From contig MSJH02000672.1 in the NCBI GenBank assembly GCA_001931875.2, forward strand, positions 1 to 55,016: 55,016 bases of DNA. Reading direction: 5' to 3'. This document shows positions 1 through 11,008 of this stretch, piece by piece. The DNA comes from Byssochlamys sp. IMV 00236. Lineage: Eukaryota; Ascomycota; Eurotiomycetes; Eurotiales; Thermoascaceae. The position numbers and the translations under genes are program-made. Numbering within the stretch: position 1 is the stretch's first letter; the number at the start of each line of letters is the position of its first letter. Under the pieces are notes generated by a model. It was given only the letters and a program-made list of their open reading frames with translations, did no database searches and was not told the DNA's origin.

Positions 1-1675
1 GCGAACAGTCTATCAATCCGTCAGTTCAGCCATGGCTTATGATAGGAGTAAATGCTTAGTACTTACCTTCAAGCAGAAGAATACCATTGTTGCGGCAAAT
101 GTCAACAATTTCCTCCATAGCACATGGAACACCCCACATGTGGGTAACAATGACGGCCTTAGTCTTCGATGTGATTGCGCTGGAAATCTTATTTGGGTCC
201 ATGTTGCCGGTTTCAGGGTGGGCATCAACGAACACCGGCTTCACCCCCAAATGCATGAGTGGCGAAACGGTGGCATGAAAGGTGTAGACAGGAACGATGA
301 CCTCGTCCCCAGCGCTGAGCCCAGAAGCATAATAAAGGGCGTGTAGTGCATTTGTGCCCGAGTTGTGCAACAGGGCATAGTGACCTGGGGTATCATGGAA
401 AGTCCTGAATGCCTCCTCAAAACGGCCGAAAACACCCCCATTATTGTAGATGCTCAGGGTATCGTGGAGCTGTCTGTCAACGGCGCACTCGACATCTGGT
501 GTTACCTTTGGCCATGACCACGCCTTCGCGAGCGGATTCAGTGCCGACTTGGACTCGATTTGATCACTTCCCACCCGATAAATCTCGTCAACAAGTTGCA
601 TCACAGCAATATCTCTGTCCAGATCCCAGTTGTCGGTATTGTTATTCTCGATGAAGCTGACTAGGCCTCGCTCAAGAAGAAGGGAAGACGGCTCCTGAAC
701 AGTATATTCCTCTTGTGGTGAGAGTCTACCGGTTTCATCACGCAGGGAAAGACGGACGAGGTCTCCATCCAGGGTCAAAATGCCTGCCTCTCCAATGACA
801 GAGACTTTCTCTTCATTCCTTGCGCCAGAGCGAGATATAACGATCGTCGCGTTCACAGCATCGCCAAATTTGACCGAAATGTGAGCAGTATCATCCACAT
901 CATAGTCTCCGTGACGGGTTTTCATCAGCGCGACATGCTGGACTTCAAACTGTCGACCAAAGAGACCAATGAGCTGATCGAGCATATGGTAGCCCATATC
1001 AATCACAACACCGCCTCCGGCAAGTTCCTTGTGTGCTCGCCAACCTTCCGCAAGCTCGGCGACATCAATGGATTCGACGACCTGGACAGAACTGATCTTT
1101 CCAAGCAGAGGAAGCCATCCTTCCAAGGCGTTGTATCTTCGGGAAAATCGTCGCTGACAGAGCACACTGACTTTAACACCATGTGCTGCGGCAAGCTTCT
1201 TAAGTTCCAACGCTTCGCTGCTGTTGCAGGCGACTGGCTTTTCCTTCAACACATTTATACCGGCCTGAAACAACTGAGGCAGCACCTTCGAATATTCATG
1301 ATGGGGGATCGCCACGTAGGCCACTGACGGCGTGGCATTGTTGCGAAGAAAATCGTCCACTCCGGGGTAGATGGGAAGATTGTCGATAGGTGCGGTCTTC
1401 ACGAAAGGATCCACGGCGCCGGCAATGCGTACCAGACCTGCCTTGGAAAGCTTCAACAATGAGGGAACAGCCTTCTTCTTTGTTCTTTGACCCAAGCCCA
1501 CTATCAAGCAAGATTCCCCTTGGGGATTGCCATTGGACTGTCTGCTAAGACGACGCTGTTCACGGAATTGGAGAATTGGGGACATCGTGATGGGAGGAAT
1601 ATGATTCAACACGTACTCTAAAACTAATTTCCTTGCTGGGTTGAAATTGTTCAGGACCTTTGCTGTGTCTAACAA
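1..1675 (-). CDS. Gfo/Idh/MocA oxidoreductase fused to DegT/DnrJ/EryC1-type aminotransferase (3' end outside window)
   Basis: One reading frame joins two enzymes. Residues about 50-380 are a Gfo/Idh/MocA NAD(P) dehydrogenase: Rossmann glycines in IVGLGQRT (about 57), catalytic-lysine motif KEKP (about 145), and GGGVVIDMGYHMLD (about 220-232) supplying the Asp/His of the sugar site. From about 395 an AHBA-synthase-like PLP aminotransferase follows (HNSGTNALHALYY, GDEVIVPVYTFHAT, THMWGVPC). The apparent stop at 56 is inside an intron: GTAAGT starts at 66 and the acceptor TAG ends at 10 (57 nt). Splicing gives LLLE-DCS, the expected family motif, with exon 2 at 1-9. The PLP lysine lies beyond the left edge. 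Start is M1 (1675) or M31 (1585). In bacteria, separate proteins of these two families (NtdC/NtdA, RifL/RifK) oxidise and aminate C3 of a glucose derivative. A similar amino-sugar reaction here is inference. Confidence 0.85.
10..66 (-). other. Intron in the oxidoreductase-aminotransferase gene
   Basis: Donor GTAAGT (66-61), branch-like CTGAC and acceptor TAG. Removing these 57 nt joins GAA-G to AC-TGT-TCG and restores the aminotransferase motif EDCS. This explains why the open frame seems to end at 56. Confidence 0.85.
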
Positions 1676-3464
1676 ACATAGACATACTTATACTTTACCG
1701 AGAAGCTTCTGGAGGAACATCTTATTCAGAGGAACAGGCATCATACTTCGTACAAAATATTACAGTGATCATGTAATCATCAATCTATCGGAAACAGCCA
1801 CAGAACGCACGTATAGAACTGTAACTCTGATGTCCCAGAAACCTCGAGGAATTCTCATGTGGGTCTTACAGTGAGCTATTATCCTTCCTCTGCAGAGTCT
1901 TGTAGCCCAGACCTCCGAGTCATAGGACTGACAACCTGCTTTTCCATCTCTCGCGCACTGCAAGGGCCTAAACTCAAGGTACTCAATTGTTCACTTAACC
2001 ATACATGTCTAACCACATGGCCCCTTCGGTGGAGTATGATCTTCCGTAGTCAGTGAATCTATTGGGATATAATGTCGATCTGGCTTACATATATTACACC
2101 GTATAATTGCGTCAATGACGGATGATGTTATGAAAGCTTCATCAGCCGTGTTTTGAATTTGAATTTCATAGAGGGTTCGAGCTATATCTCTCCAGCTAAT
2201 CAGCTAATCGGTCGCCTTGATCCTCAGAACCTGTTGTGGATGTGGCAGAGCTGAGGAATCACTGCTTGCCCGGCCTGGCTGGCTGAGACGTGCAGCTACA
2301 TCGCACTACTACAGAGAATAATTAGTTGGCGCTGCCAATTTCATTGGTCGTCCTCCGTCTTCTGTTACGTACGAGCTACCTTACTTTATAACTGGGCTGA
2401 ATATTCTTGACTCTGGCTATCAACTTCTACACATTCCATCTATAATTGTAAAGCGGACGGGTCTATCTAAGTAGTATACAATAGCTTACACAGGCCTATT
2501 ATGCAATGATTCACCCCTCGCCGCGTCCCACATCGCTTTACGGTGAGTGCAAGGTATTACTGTACACTGCTGGCAGGGCTTTTACCACGGATGGCAAGCA
2601 GTACGAGCTTAGGATCAACATTCTCCGCTTGACATCATCCAGTAACTCTTTTGGCAGCAGGATTGCGATTTCCTCGTGTCACTGTGCCTCCGATAATGTG
2701 CGCTGCTGTCCCCTCAGCACAGTCATTCGGGCGAATTCTGCGGCCATGCCAGGTCACCGCATCAGTGTCTCGAGAGACGCTTTTCAAACTCTTCGACGAT
2801 TATACCATGAAGCCTGTCGATTGCGAGAGGAGTGCAGCTATCAGATCACTGTGTTAATCTCCGTTGAAGTCGATTAGGCCCGCCCATCGTCTCGAGACAT
2901 CATCCAGCAGCTTGTCCACTCACAACTTCGACTTCTTTTCTGGTTCTATTGAAACCTTCTGATAGGAGGGCGCTTGGTGTTCTCTGATGATAGCCATTGT
3001 GTAAGCCACGTTGCTTTTGGACTATCCGAGGATACTGCGCTTACTTGAGGATAGCTGTATCACAACAATCCATCATGTCAGAAAGAAATAGCCATGCTTC
3101 ACCTTGAGGCCTGGAGCCAGTAGAGGTAGCTGCGCTTAGAACACATCCTTCATGGGTATAAGGAACGTTACTACCAGAATCTTGTTTTGTGCTGGTACTT
3201 GTAATAGACTGCATTATATTTGGGGGTCCAGTTGAAATTTTCAGTTATATGGTTAATTGACGTGTCTTCAACTATGAGTCTGCAGCTTCACACTGAAAGG
3301 CGATGTGTGAAGTATTTGCCCATATATAGACATCGGTGCCGCATGTACATGTGTGAGTTTGGTGCAATATTGATGCTCTTGGTCATGAAGCGTCGTCAAT
3401 GATTATACCTAGGTACATGATTTCACCATTTATCCCCGTCATTGCAATAGTGCGAAGCAGCCGT
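1676..3464. other. Gene-free stretch between fusion enzyme and NUDIX gene
   Basis: No protein family is recognisable. Overlapping open frames lie at 2506-2877 and 2651-2857 on the plus strand. They lack domain motifs and splice-supported extensions, and may be chance or a decayed gene. The segment nearest 1676 is presumably the promoter of the fusion gene. Confidence 0.5.
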
Positions 3465-3968
3465 CTACAGGGACTGCGCCGCAAACTTGAATGCGTTCTG
3501 AACGACCTTTTTCATTTCCTCGGTCATGAAAAGTGAATCTATTTGTCCTTCTTGAACCCACAACCATTCCGTGTGCTCGTCGGGATTCAGCTTGACAGTA
3601 ACCCCCGGTTCAACTGTTACCACGTAGTTGAGTTGGATGTTGGATTTCGTTTTGGACTCCCACGTCATCGGCTCGAGTTCGCCAATGACCTCTGATACGA
3701 CCTGGGAGGTCTCCTCCAGGACTTCACGCGTGACGGAGTGGGCAACAGTTTCGTCCGTGGTTTCGACGTGTCCGCCAGGAAGTTCCCAGGCGTTAGGGAA
3801 GGCTGTCTCGTGGGGAGCTCGCTTCAACAGAAGGAGAGTAGGGTCCTCCGATTTCGAATTCTGGAAGATCGCAGCGCCAATCACCCAACGCTTGGCTGGG
3901 TTGAGGTCTTGTGGACGAGAGTGGAGGCGTTGCTCGTCCAAAAACTTGAGGGACCGTTGAACAGCCAT
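3465..3968 (-). CDS. NUDIX hydrolase
   Basis: Single-exon 167-aa protein with the Nudix fold signature. PGGHVE, then DET and REVLEET, form the metal-binding Nudix box (about residues 65-90). It has one residue more than the classic GX5EX7REUXEEXGU, and Ser replaces the last Gly; the PGGHVExTDxT spacing is a variant I associate with fungal members. The family hydrolyses nucleoside diphosphates linked to another moiety (dinucleoside polyphosphates, NDP-sugars, oxidised nucleotides). The substrate cannot be read from sequence. An N-terminal beta strand before the box (KRWVIGAAIF) and the hydrophobic LLLLKRAP segment fit the family. No targeting signal is visible. The gene is co-directional with the upstream fusion enzyme but 1.8 kb away, so there is no operon-like coupling. 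Confidence 0.88.
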   Translation of the reverse strand: MAVQRSLKFLDEQRLHSRPQDLNPAKRWVIGAAIFQNSKSEDPTLLLLKRAPHETAFPNAWELPGGHVETTDETVAHSVTREVLEETSQVVSEVIGELEPMTWESKTKSNIQLNYVVTVEPGVTVKLNPDEHTEWLWVQEGQIDSLFMTEEMKKVVQNAFKFAAQSL

Positions 3969-4930
3969 GGCGTCGTCAAAGGTTCAGTAACGAGGTGCAA
4001 TGGGCTTGGACGAGGCATTTATCCTAGAGCATGTTCCATATTCTTAAATACTGCATCAATGGGCGGTGGGGAAGCCGTGCCCCTGTTTGAATAGGTACAG
4101 TACAATATGCGCCCCCTATGGAAGCTATTACTTTTCAAAAAGGGAAACAAGAAAAATACTAATGCTTGTGTCCAAAGCGACTGGTGGGCTGAAAATCTTC
4201 AGATGGAACAGGGTAAGAATGGTAAGACCAGACTACTTTCCAAATTCACCAGTACACCTGCAAGGAGGTCAGCTGTGATCGTCAAATGTGTTCATTCCAT
4301 TGACAGCTCACCTCGCACAACAGGTGATTGTGGAATATTCCGTTATTCCGTGCATCAAAAGCCCACTTGATATCAGATATTGCTGTAGAGTACAGTACAT
4401 TTAGCGTACAATACACTCATACATATATGTATGTATGTATGTATGTACGTACATACATACATATATCATGACTCGTTCAGCTCGCCCATCTGCTTTCTAT
4501 GCAAGATCGACATGATCGACCGAGATCTCCGCGGGAATTTGCTCAGTACTCCGTACGTAGAGCAGTTGCACCCTTGCGTGGTGGCAGAGATCGGTCTGCA
4601 TTTGTCAAGCATCGGAATCAATATTTTTGAAGTCGCCCAGCTCATGCTCTCTGTTTTCTGGATATGTTCAATCACAATCTTGTATGAGATCATCGAGCAA
4701 TCTCTGGACGAGGTTCCGCTCGGTTTCACCCTTGGCAATACTCCACTACGTGGACAATGGTTACGAGATTGGAACGACGGACGGCGACCTCTATGTACTC
4801 CGTAAGTAGTGGTCGCTGGATATTTTAGGTAGTGTTAGTTGCATGACCAACATCCAACTTTCTGCGTCTTTCACGGGCTTGTCCTTTCCTTAGCCCCACG
4901 GTTCGCAGCTCTTTTCCTCTTCACCCCACG
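3969..4930. other. Intergenic region between divergent NUDIX and MATE genes
   Basis: About 960 nt acting as promoter space for both genes. It holds a palindromic TATG/CATA microsatellite (4423-4466) and two copies of TACTCCGTA (4547 and 4796). Open frames here translate the simple repeat and have no protein character. Confidence 0.6.
4423..4466. repeat. Palindromic (ATGT)n/(ACAT)n microsatellite
   Basis: A run of TATG units switches at GTACGTAC into CATA units, so the two arms are reverse complements and could fold into a hairpin or cruciform. A shorter version occurs at 22414-22433. Confidence 0.9.
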
Positions 4931-6565
4931 ATGACTCCCTCCGAGACGTCGCCTCTTCTCGCCGAGCAATCACCCCAGACACGGCAGAAGCACCACCGCC
5001 ACCACCACGATGTGCCCCCAGATTTCTCGCCGTCCTCCGGGGAGAGTCTCTGCCTGTCGCCTGGAGACGAGGCGGTCGCTTCCGAGGAATGCAAATTGCT
5101 TCTAACCCGGTCTGCTCCCCTGATTGTCACGTTTCTGCTCGAGTACTCGTTCACGGCGGCAAGCATTTTTGCCGTTGGCCATATTGGAAAGATCGAATTA
5201 GCAGCCACTGCAGTCGCGGGCCTCACGGCAAACATTACTGGCTATGCAATCTACCAGGGCCTCGCGACAAGCCTCGACACGCTGTGTCCGTCCGCGTACG
5301 GCGCAGGCCGGAAGGATCTTGTCGGCCTTTATTGCCAGCGAATGGCCTGTTTCCTGTGGTTCATGACGATCCCGATCGCGACCATATGGCTGTGCGCAGA
5401 TCGCCTTTTGAAGCTCTTTATCCAGCCCGAGATCGCCGAGATGGCTGGGTTGTACCTCCGAGTCCTAGTACTGGGCGCGCCGGGCTATGCGTCATTTGAG
5501 TGTGGGAAGAGATTCATGCTGGCGCAAGGTCTCTTCTCGGCAACCGTATGGGTTCTAATCTTGTGCGCACCACTCAATGCAGTTCTCAATTATCTCTTCG
5601 TCTGGGTATGTCCCCGACCCCTCAAACTTGCTGCTCAGGGTTCCTTCCAAGGTCACTGACTTGAGCCTGAAGACATTCAACTGGGGCTTTCTCGGAGCCC
5701 CAATGGCCGTCGTCATTGCCCAGACTCTGATGCCCGTCATCCTTGCCGTCTACATCACCTGCATCGCAGGATCCGAATGCTGGAATGGCTTCACGCGGTC
5801 TGTTTTCCACGGGTGGTGGCCAATGGTTCGACTTGCTCTTCCAGGGATGGTGATGGTGGAAGCCGAACTGCTCGCATGGGAGCTTCTCACGTTGGCATCC
5901 AGCTTCATTTCCGTGGAGCATCTTGCCGCACAGTCAACGATCGCAACACTAGGTGCGATCGCTTTCAACTTTCACTTTCCGATCTCTATTGCCGCGGCGA
6001 CTAGGATATCAACGTTGATCGGCGCAGGCCACACAGATGCAGCCAAAAGGGCAGCGAAGGTATCGATCTTGACTGCTTTTGTCTTCGGAATCCTTGTGGC
6101 CATTCTCTTAGGAACGCTACGGAACCAGCTTCCTGCGCTTTTCACCGAAAACCCGGATGTCATCCATTTCGTTAGTGCTGTTTTACCGATGGTCGGAGTT
6201 TCGCAGGTCTTTGACTCGCTGGCAACGTCCTGTAACGGCCTTCTCAGAGGACTGGGAAAGCAGAACGTTGGAAGTGTCACCGCCCTGTTCTGCTATTACG
6301 GGGTAAGTTAATCTTGCGTTATCTCCACGATCCCACTTTGCCCGAACCGGGAGGACATCTGCTAAGTAATCGCTCCGTTCAGGTTGGGATTCCGATCTCA
6401 TTCGCCTTGGCATTTTGGTTTCACTGGGATCTTCTGGGTTTGGCGGTTGGAACGACATTAGCTTTATTGCTAGTCGCCCTCATCGAAGGGGCCTTTATGG
6501 CGACGACTCACTGGGAGCGTATTGTAGAGGAGGCAAGCATGCGCAATGAGCCGACGGTTTCTTAG
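4931..6565 (+). CDS. MATE-family multidrug/toxin efflux transporter
   Basis: Joined exons 4931-5605, 5673-6302 and 6383-6565 give 495 aa. Intron 1 (5606-5672) has GTATGT, CACTGAC branch and AAG. Intron 2 (6303-6382) has GTAAGT and CAG. Both are phase 0 and restore the hydrophobic reading (NYLFVW/TFNWGFLGAP; YYG/VGIPISF). The N-terminus has a SPLL motif and a His-rich cytosolic segment (KHHRHHHD), followed by about twelve membrane helices. MATE hallmarks include AVGHIGKIELAA, YQGLATSLDTLCPSAYGAG and the repeat-two AAATRISTLIGAG. MATE carriers export organic cations or metabolites by H+ or Na+ antiport; fungal members sit in the plasma or vacuolar membrane. Position between the fusion enzyme and a Zn2Cys6 regulator is compatible with metabolite export, but that is inference. 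Confidence 0.92.
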
Positions 6566-7591
6566 GTAAGGGAAGATTATCGTCAGCCATGTACAGTAGT
6601 CGGCGAAGATATACTAATACGATGGGTGCGTCCACTTCTAGCATTCAAACTGTACTATAAACTATAGGGGTAGTATTTTGAATTTAAAATTCTTATTGAC
6701 TTCATGATTCTTCGGGTTTAAATTTCGCAAAGAGAAAGTTTTTGAAATTTCGAAGTCTACTAATGAATTACGTTTAACTCACCCGATAACTATCTTACCC
6801 TAAAAGCTAATAAGCAAAAAGCTATAGTTTCTATTGGCTAATTTCCTTGTTCAGTTTCCTTGGTTTAAATTGAGCGCGCCCCATATATAAGTAGTCTATG
6901 CGTTTTGATTTTCGAAAGGCAAAGGTAAAGGTGTCGGCATCTCATGAAATTTAAATCCAATCTCCGAATTGCACCACTAGTTAGTCACGACTTCGTTGTT
7001 ATAGCTAGGTAGGAAACTACTTGACTAAGTTAATTATCCATAGTGAAGATCAGCTCCCAGATTATACTCCCCCGATTTCGTACAGGCACTTCGCTTAGAG
7101 GCCGCGAATATCCCCTCTCCCACTTCCCGGTTTTACATATCTCAATATCCACCTCATTTACTATTCTCTATAGCAGAGACCTTTGTGGAGCAAGAAGGCG
7201 AACTACCCAAAATCAACTTGCATAGCTATCCTGATGGGCCATACACAGATATATATTGTTGAGGCAGGATCCGGCAGAAAGGGCCTGGCATACTCTACCA
7301 GTAACTTCCTCTCAAAGTTCAGTTAGACTGGACTAAAATGAGAGCAGTCTTGTCGCGGACTGGGGTTTATGCGTCATCTAATTATTGTGCGATAACTACA
7401 TGAAAGATATCAAGAATACTTACAAGTTAAACAACGCGTAGATCTGCGTCAGTGCGGCATCACATGCCTTTCGGTTTCGGTTGAATGATCTTCCGGACGA
7501 TTTTAATGTTCCCCTGAAAAGGTATGTACTACAGACGCTCATCTGAAGACTAGATATTGTTTGGAAGTACCGCGTCTGGAACATCGCCAGT
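6566..7591. other. AT-rich intergenic region
   Basis: About 1 kb, markedly AT-rich between 6640 and 7000. No convincing coding frame, RNA gene or repeat. It contains the 3' flank of the MATE gene and the promoter of the Zn2Cys6 regulator. Confidence 0.5.
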
Positions 7592-9438
7592 ATGTCCTTT
7601 AGCCTGTCAGTCAATTTGGACAACGCCTCAATTAGACCTCTGAGATCGAGACTCGGATGCAAAACCTGCAAGCAAGTTTCTCTTCTCTTCTTGCAAAAGG
7701 AGTGAAATATTAATCATGCCCTAGAATCCGAAGAGTCAAGTGTGGAGAAGAAAAGCCTAATTGCCTCCGATGCACCAGCACAGGTCGCAAGTGCGAGTAC
7801 GAAAATCCAATTGCCCGCACGTATTGGTCTTCGGCTTCCACCATTTCCATCCTTGACACCCCTCTGTCATTATTATCCAATGCAGTGCTGCGAGAGCGTC
7901 GCGCTTTTGCCTACTATTTCCAAAACACAGCAACGTTTGTCGGCGGTGGACTGGATGTGGATTTCTGGCTCACCATCGTCCCGCAGGTCTGCCGGAGTGA
8001 ACCCGCCGTGTGGGATGCCCTGATCTCCATAAGTTCACTGTTCGAGAGTCCCGATCCCTGTCCGGATCTCGTCTCTGTACGCCGGGGACATGCTCGCACT
8101 CTAAATCAAAACCAACAAGACGCGTTAGTCTGGTATTCGCGTTCGGTATCTGCTGTTCGCCGGGGAATCGAGCGCGGTAGTGTGGACTCTTTTGTCGGAT
8201 TAATCACCTGCATCTTATTTATCTGCATTGAGGCCCTTTGGAGTGGTATGGAAGAGGCTTTGCACCTCTATAGTCAAGGAGTACATCTCATACTCGCTTT
8301 ACAGACCCAGAGTGCATATGCGGCTATGACAGAAACCAAAACGTCCTTATTAAAGGATACAATTGTCCCGATTTTTATCCGAATTGGAGCTGTCACTCTC
8401 AATACCGGCGTTTCAATGAGCCCGCTATTGCAGGAAACTGAACATGAATCCGCGCCGGAGTTTACCTCCCTCAAGTCCGCACGGGAAGCCATTGTTATCC
8501 TAGCCATAGAGATCCCACTTTTCGAACTAGATTGCGAAGAATACCTAATACAGTCGCATGCCTGCCACATATCCGAAGAACTGATGAGTCGGCAGAAAGT
8601 CTTGTCAAGCAGATTACAGAGCTGGTACACTGCTTTCACTAACATGATGGAATCTCTTCGCACGAAGGATGGCTTATCAGCGCTGCAAGCTAGCACTGGT
8701 GCCCTTCTCCTCACTTACTATGAAATGTTATCCGTTATCATCGGGGTCTGCGTATCGCCATTGCGCATCACCACTGACGCTTATACATCGAATTTTCAAA
8801 ATATAGCCGAACAATCCCGCATCGCTTTGACAGGTTCAGCGCGACGTGATGGTACACAACCACCGTTCACGTTCGAACTCAGTGTTGGCCTGCCACTTTG
8901 GTTTACGTGTATCAGGTGTCGTGAACCCACAATTCGACGCACAGCACTAGCTTTGCTACGTCGAGCGCATCATATCGAAGGGCTTTATAAGCGCGACTAC
9001 GCAGCCACCATGAGCGAAAGAATTATCATGGTGGAAGAAATGTACGGAATAACGTCAAGTGCAGCCCAAAGCGTGGCCAACATTACTACACGAAAACCAA
9101 ACGATGCATGCATTGAACATAAACCCCGTTGTCAAGGCAGTCGGGGCCCACACAGTCCCTTTGACATGGACTTCGAACTCGGCGCAAGTCCATACCTTCC
9201 ACTTACCGATACTGAACCCAGCACTTCGGAAGCAGTGCTTATCCCAGCAGAGGCACGCATTAGACCTCTCGGCATTTTTCGGCCACGGGATGGTTATCCT
9301 CCTGAGATGACTGAGGAAGATATCGCAAGGTTGAGCCTAAGCCGCGATCAGACGTTTCTACATTTCTCGCGGAACGAGCACGATCAGTATCACAAGACGT
9401 GGCACACGATCCATGGATACGTTCCTATTGAGTTCTAA
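7592..9438 (+). CDS. Zn2Cys6 fungal transcription factor (GC-AG intron in the zinc finger)
   Basis: Exons 7592-7671 and 7725-9438 encode 597 aa. Exon 1 starts MSFSLSVN and ends GCKTC plus AA. Exon 2 begins with A-ATC-CGA-AGA, giving CKTCKIRRVKC, then CGEEKPNCLRC and CTSTGRKC. The spacing C-X2-C-X6-C-X6-C-X2-C-X6-C is exact for a Zn2Cys6 DNA-binding domain (about residues 22-50). The intron (7672-7724, 53 nt) uses a GCAAGT donor and CTAG acceptor; no GT donor keeps the finger in frame. The rest is the helical fungal TF domain, with a short linker and no obvious coiled coil after the finger (ERRAFAYYFQNTA, FLTCILFICIEALW-like core, RRTALALLRRAHHIEGLY). These proteins bind CGG half-sites and often regulate nearby genes; targets here are unknown. 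Confidence 0.9.
7672..7724 (+). other. GC-AG intron
   Basis: The donor is GCAAGT rather than GT, and the acceptor is CTAG with an upstream TTAAT branch-like motif. Only this 53-nt removal reconstitutes the six-cysteine finger of the regulator, which is strong indirect support. Confidence 0.8.
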
Positions 9439-11008
9439 CTATGTTCGAAGTTGCTTTGATTTGAACTGAATTGGGTAGAAGGAGTAAGAGAGGGTACGGT
9501 TTCAAGGATAGCATTGTCCGTCTGCTCGGCCTCAAAAAGACGATGATCGAGGTTCGCATACAAGGTTGAGCTGGCAGAGATCGAGAATTATCAGCGTGGT
9601 ATCTTGAAACGCATGAGAGAACAAGAGTAGAAGTCGTCGTTCCTTGCGATCAAAATAATCCCATACTGGTCAGCTTTGTACCTCCTGGGGGAAGAGGAAC
9701 CCCCTTTCCTACCCCCGATGGACAGTTTCGACCGATAGTCCCAGAAAGTAACATTTGCATCACGTCAGGCTATTTGGAGATTCATCAGCACCGGTGACTT
9801 TCTCCGGGCCCGGACGGGTAAACTGCGTCGACCCTCCCGCGCAGAATATCGGAGCTTACCCAGAAGAAGCTTGCAAAACAAAGCTCGACTGAAGGTGCAC
9901 ATCAAGATTTAGGGCCGTACTCTACAGCCTTCTTCAGAAGACCACAGGGATGTGTTGTATCTTCCGTTAGAGACAATCAGGATGCAGGCTAATATCTTTG
10001 ATAGCGGTAGTGGGTCTGTCACCCTTCACACAACTCGCTACCTACATCTAACGAGTAGGCGCAGCAATTGCCATAGCCGGCATCTTCCAATTGTTCTGGT
10101 TGGACATAGTCATATACAGAGCACTGCCTTCATCCTTTTGAGACTCTTTGTGTTTGTCTGCCCCTTAGGCCGGGGCAGATTAAGAACCATATCCTAAACC
10201 ACTGAATTGCATCGAAAGACTCTAGGCAGTGTGAGATAATATTATCTTGATCCTACTGTTTCTCTATTATAGCGGCGTGTGCGCCTGTGGGTAATCTCCA
10301 AGTATCGGCAAGTGCGACTTGTAGTGTAGATGAGGAACTTGTTTACTAAATTGACTACGGAGTATACAGAAAATAGTGTGATGCCTTGAACCCTGTATTA
10401 TAGGATTTAAACCGGGTAATCTCGGTAGGGCTTGTTTCGCGTTATGTGCTGTTTAGGGAAAGTAGATTTCTCACTGGCAGCTGCCTAGCTACCGCAGGCT
10501 CCTCTTCTCCCGTTTATGCCGTGAGCCTTGCACTCGCCGTAAATGATTAGCAGGTGATCTCTATCATCTTCCTCCTTCATCTTCCGCTTTACATCAGTCT
10601 ATACTCAACGGCCCAGACGAAAGTTTAGAGCTTCGAGCTCGATTCCTACGAGAACCAAGCATTGATCTTCATCCCGAGCTTCCGAGATAAATCAAGTTTT
10701 TCTCTGTCCGCCACGGAATACAGCTATTGAAACACCGTGCTACAATCGTGATTAGATCAATTTCCCCAGGATATCTATTGTCGAGGGATTGAACATCGAC
10801 AGCCTTCTCATAATCACAGTTAAATCCCCCCTTTTCCGAAGTATCTACTGTCGGATACCAAACCTCGAAAACCGTTTTCTACTGCCGGAATCGTTATAAC
10901 CACAACTATATCCCCTTCCCAATGGTACACCACTGAAGCCTTTCTTCTCCGCCCAGGATGTCTGCCTTCGTAGATATGCCTCGTCTTCATGTCCCTTAAA
11001 AAAGGAAA
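9439..11008. other. Intergenic region between regulator and HNH gene
   Basis: About 1.57 kb. No coding frame with family features. It contains one TACGGAGTA copy (10356-10364). The last few hundred bases are probably the HNH gene's promoter and leader. Confidence 0.5.

Noticed and set aside
2506..2877. Overlapping plus-strand frames of 123 and 68 codons
   Set aside because: No motif, no consistent splice extension and low-complexity Ser/Arg composition; possibly a relic, but unsupported.
4431..4805. Plus-strand frame starting MYVCMYVHTY
   Set aside because: Its start translates the TATG microsatellite; the rest has no protein features.
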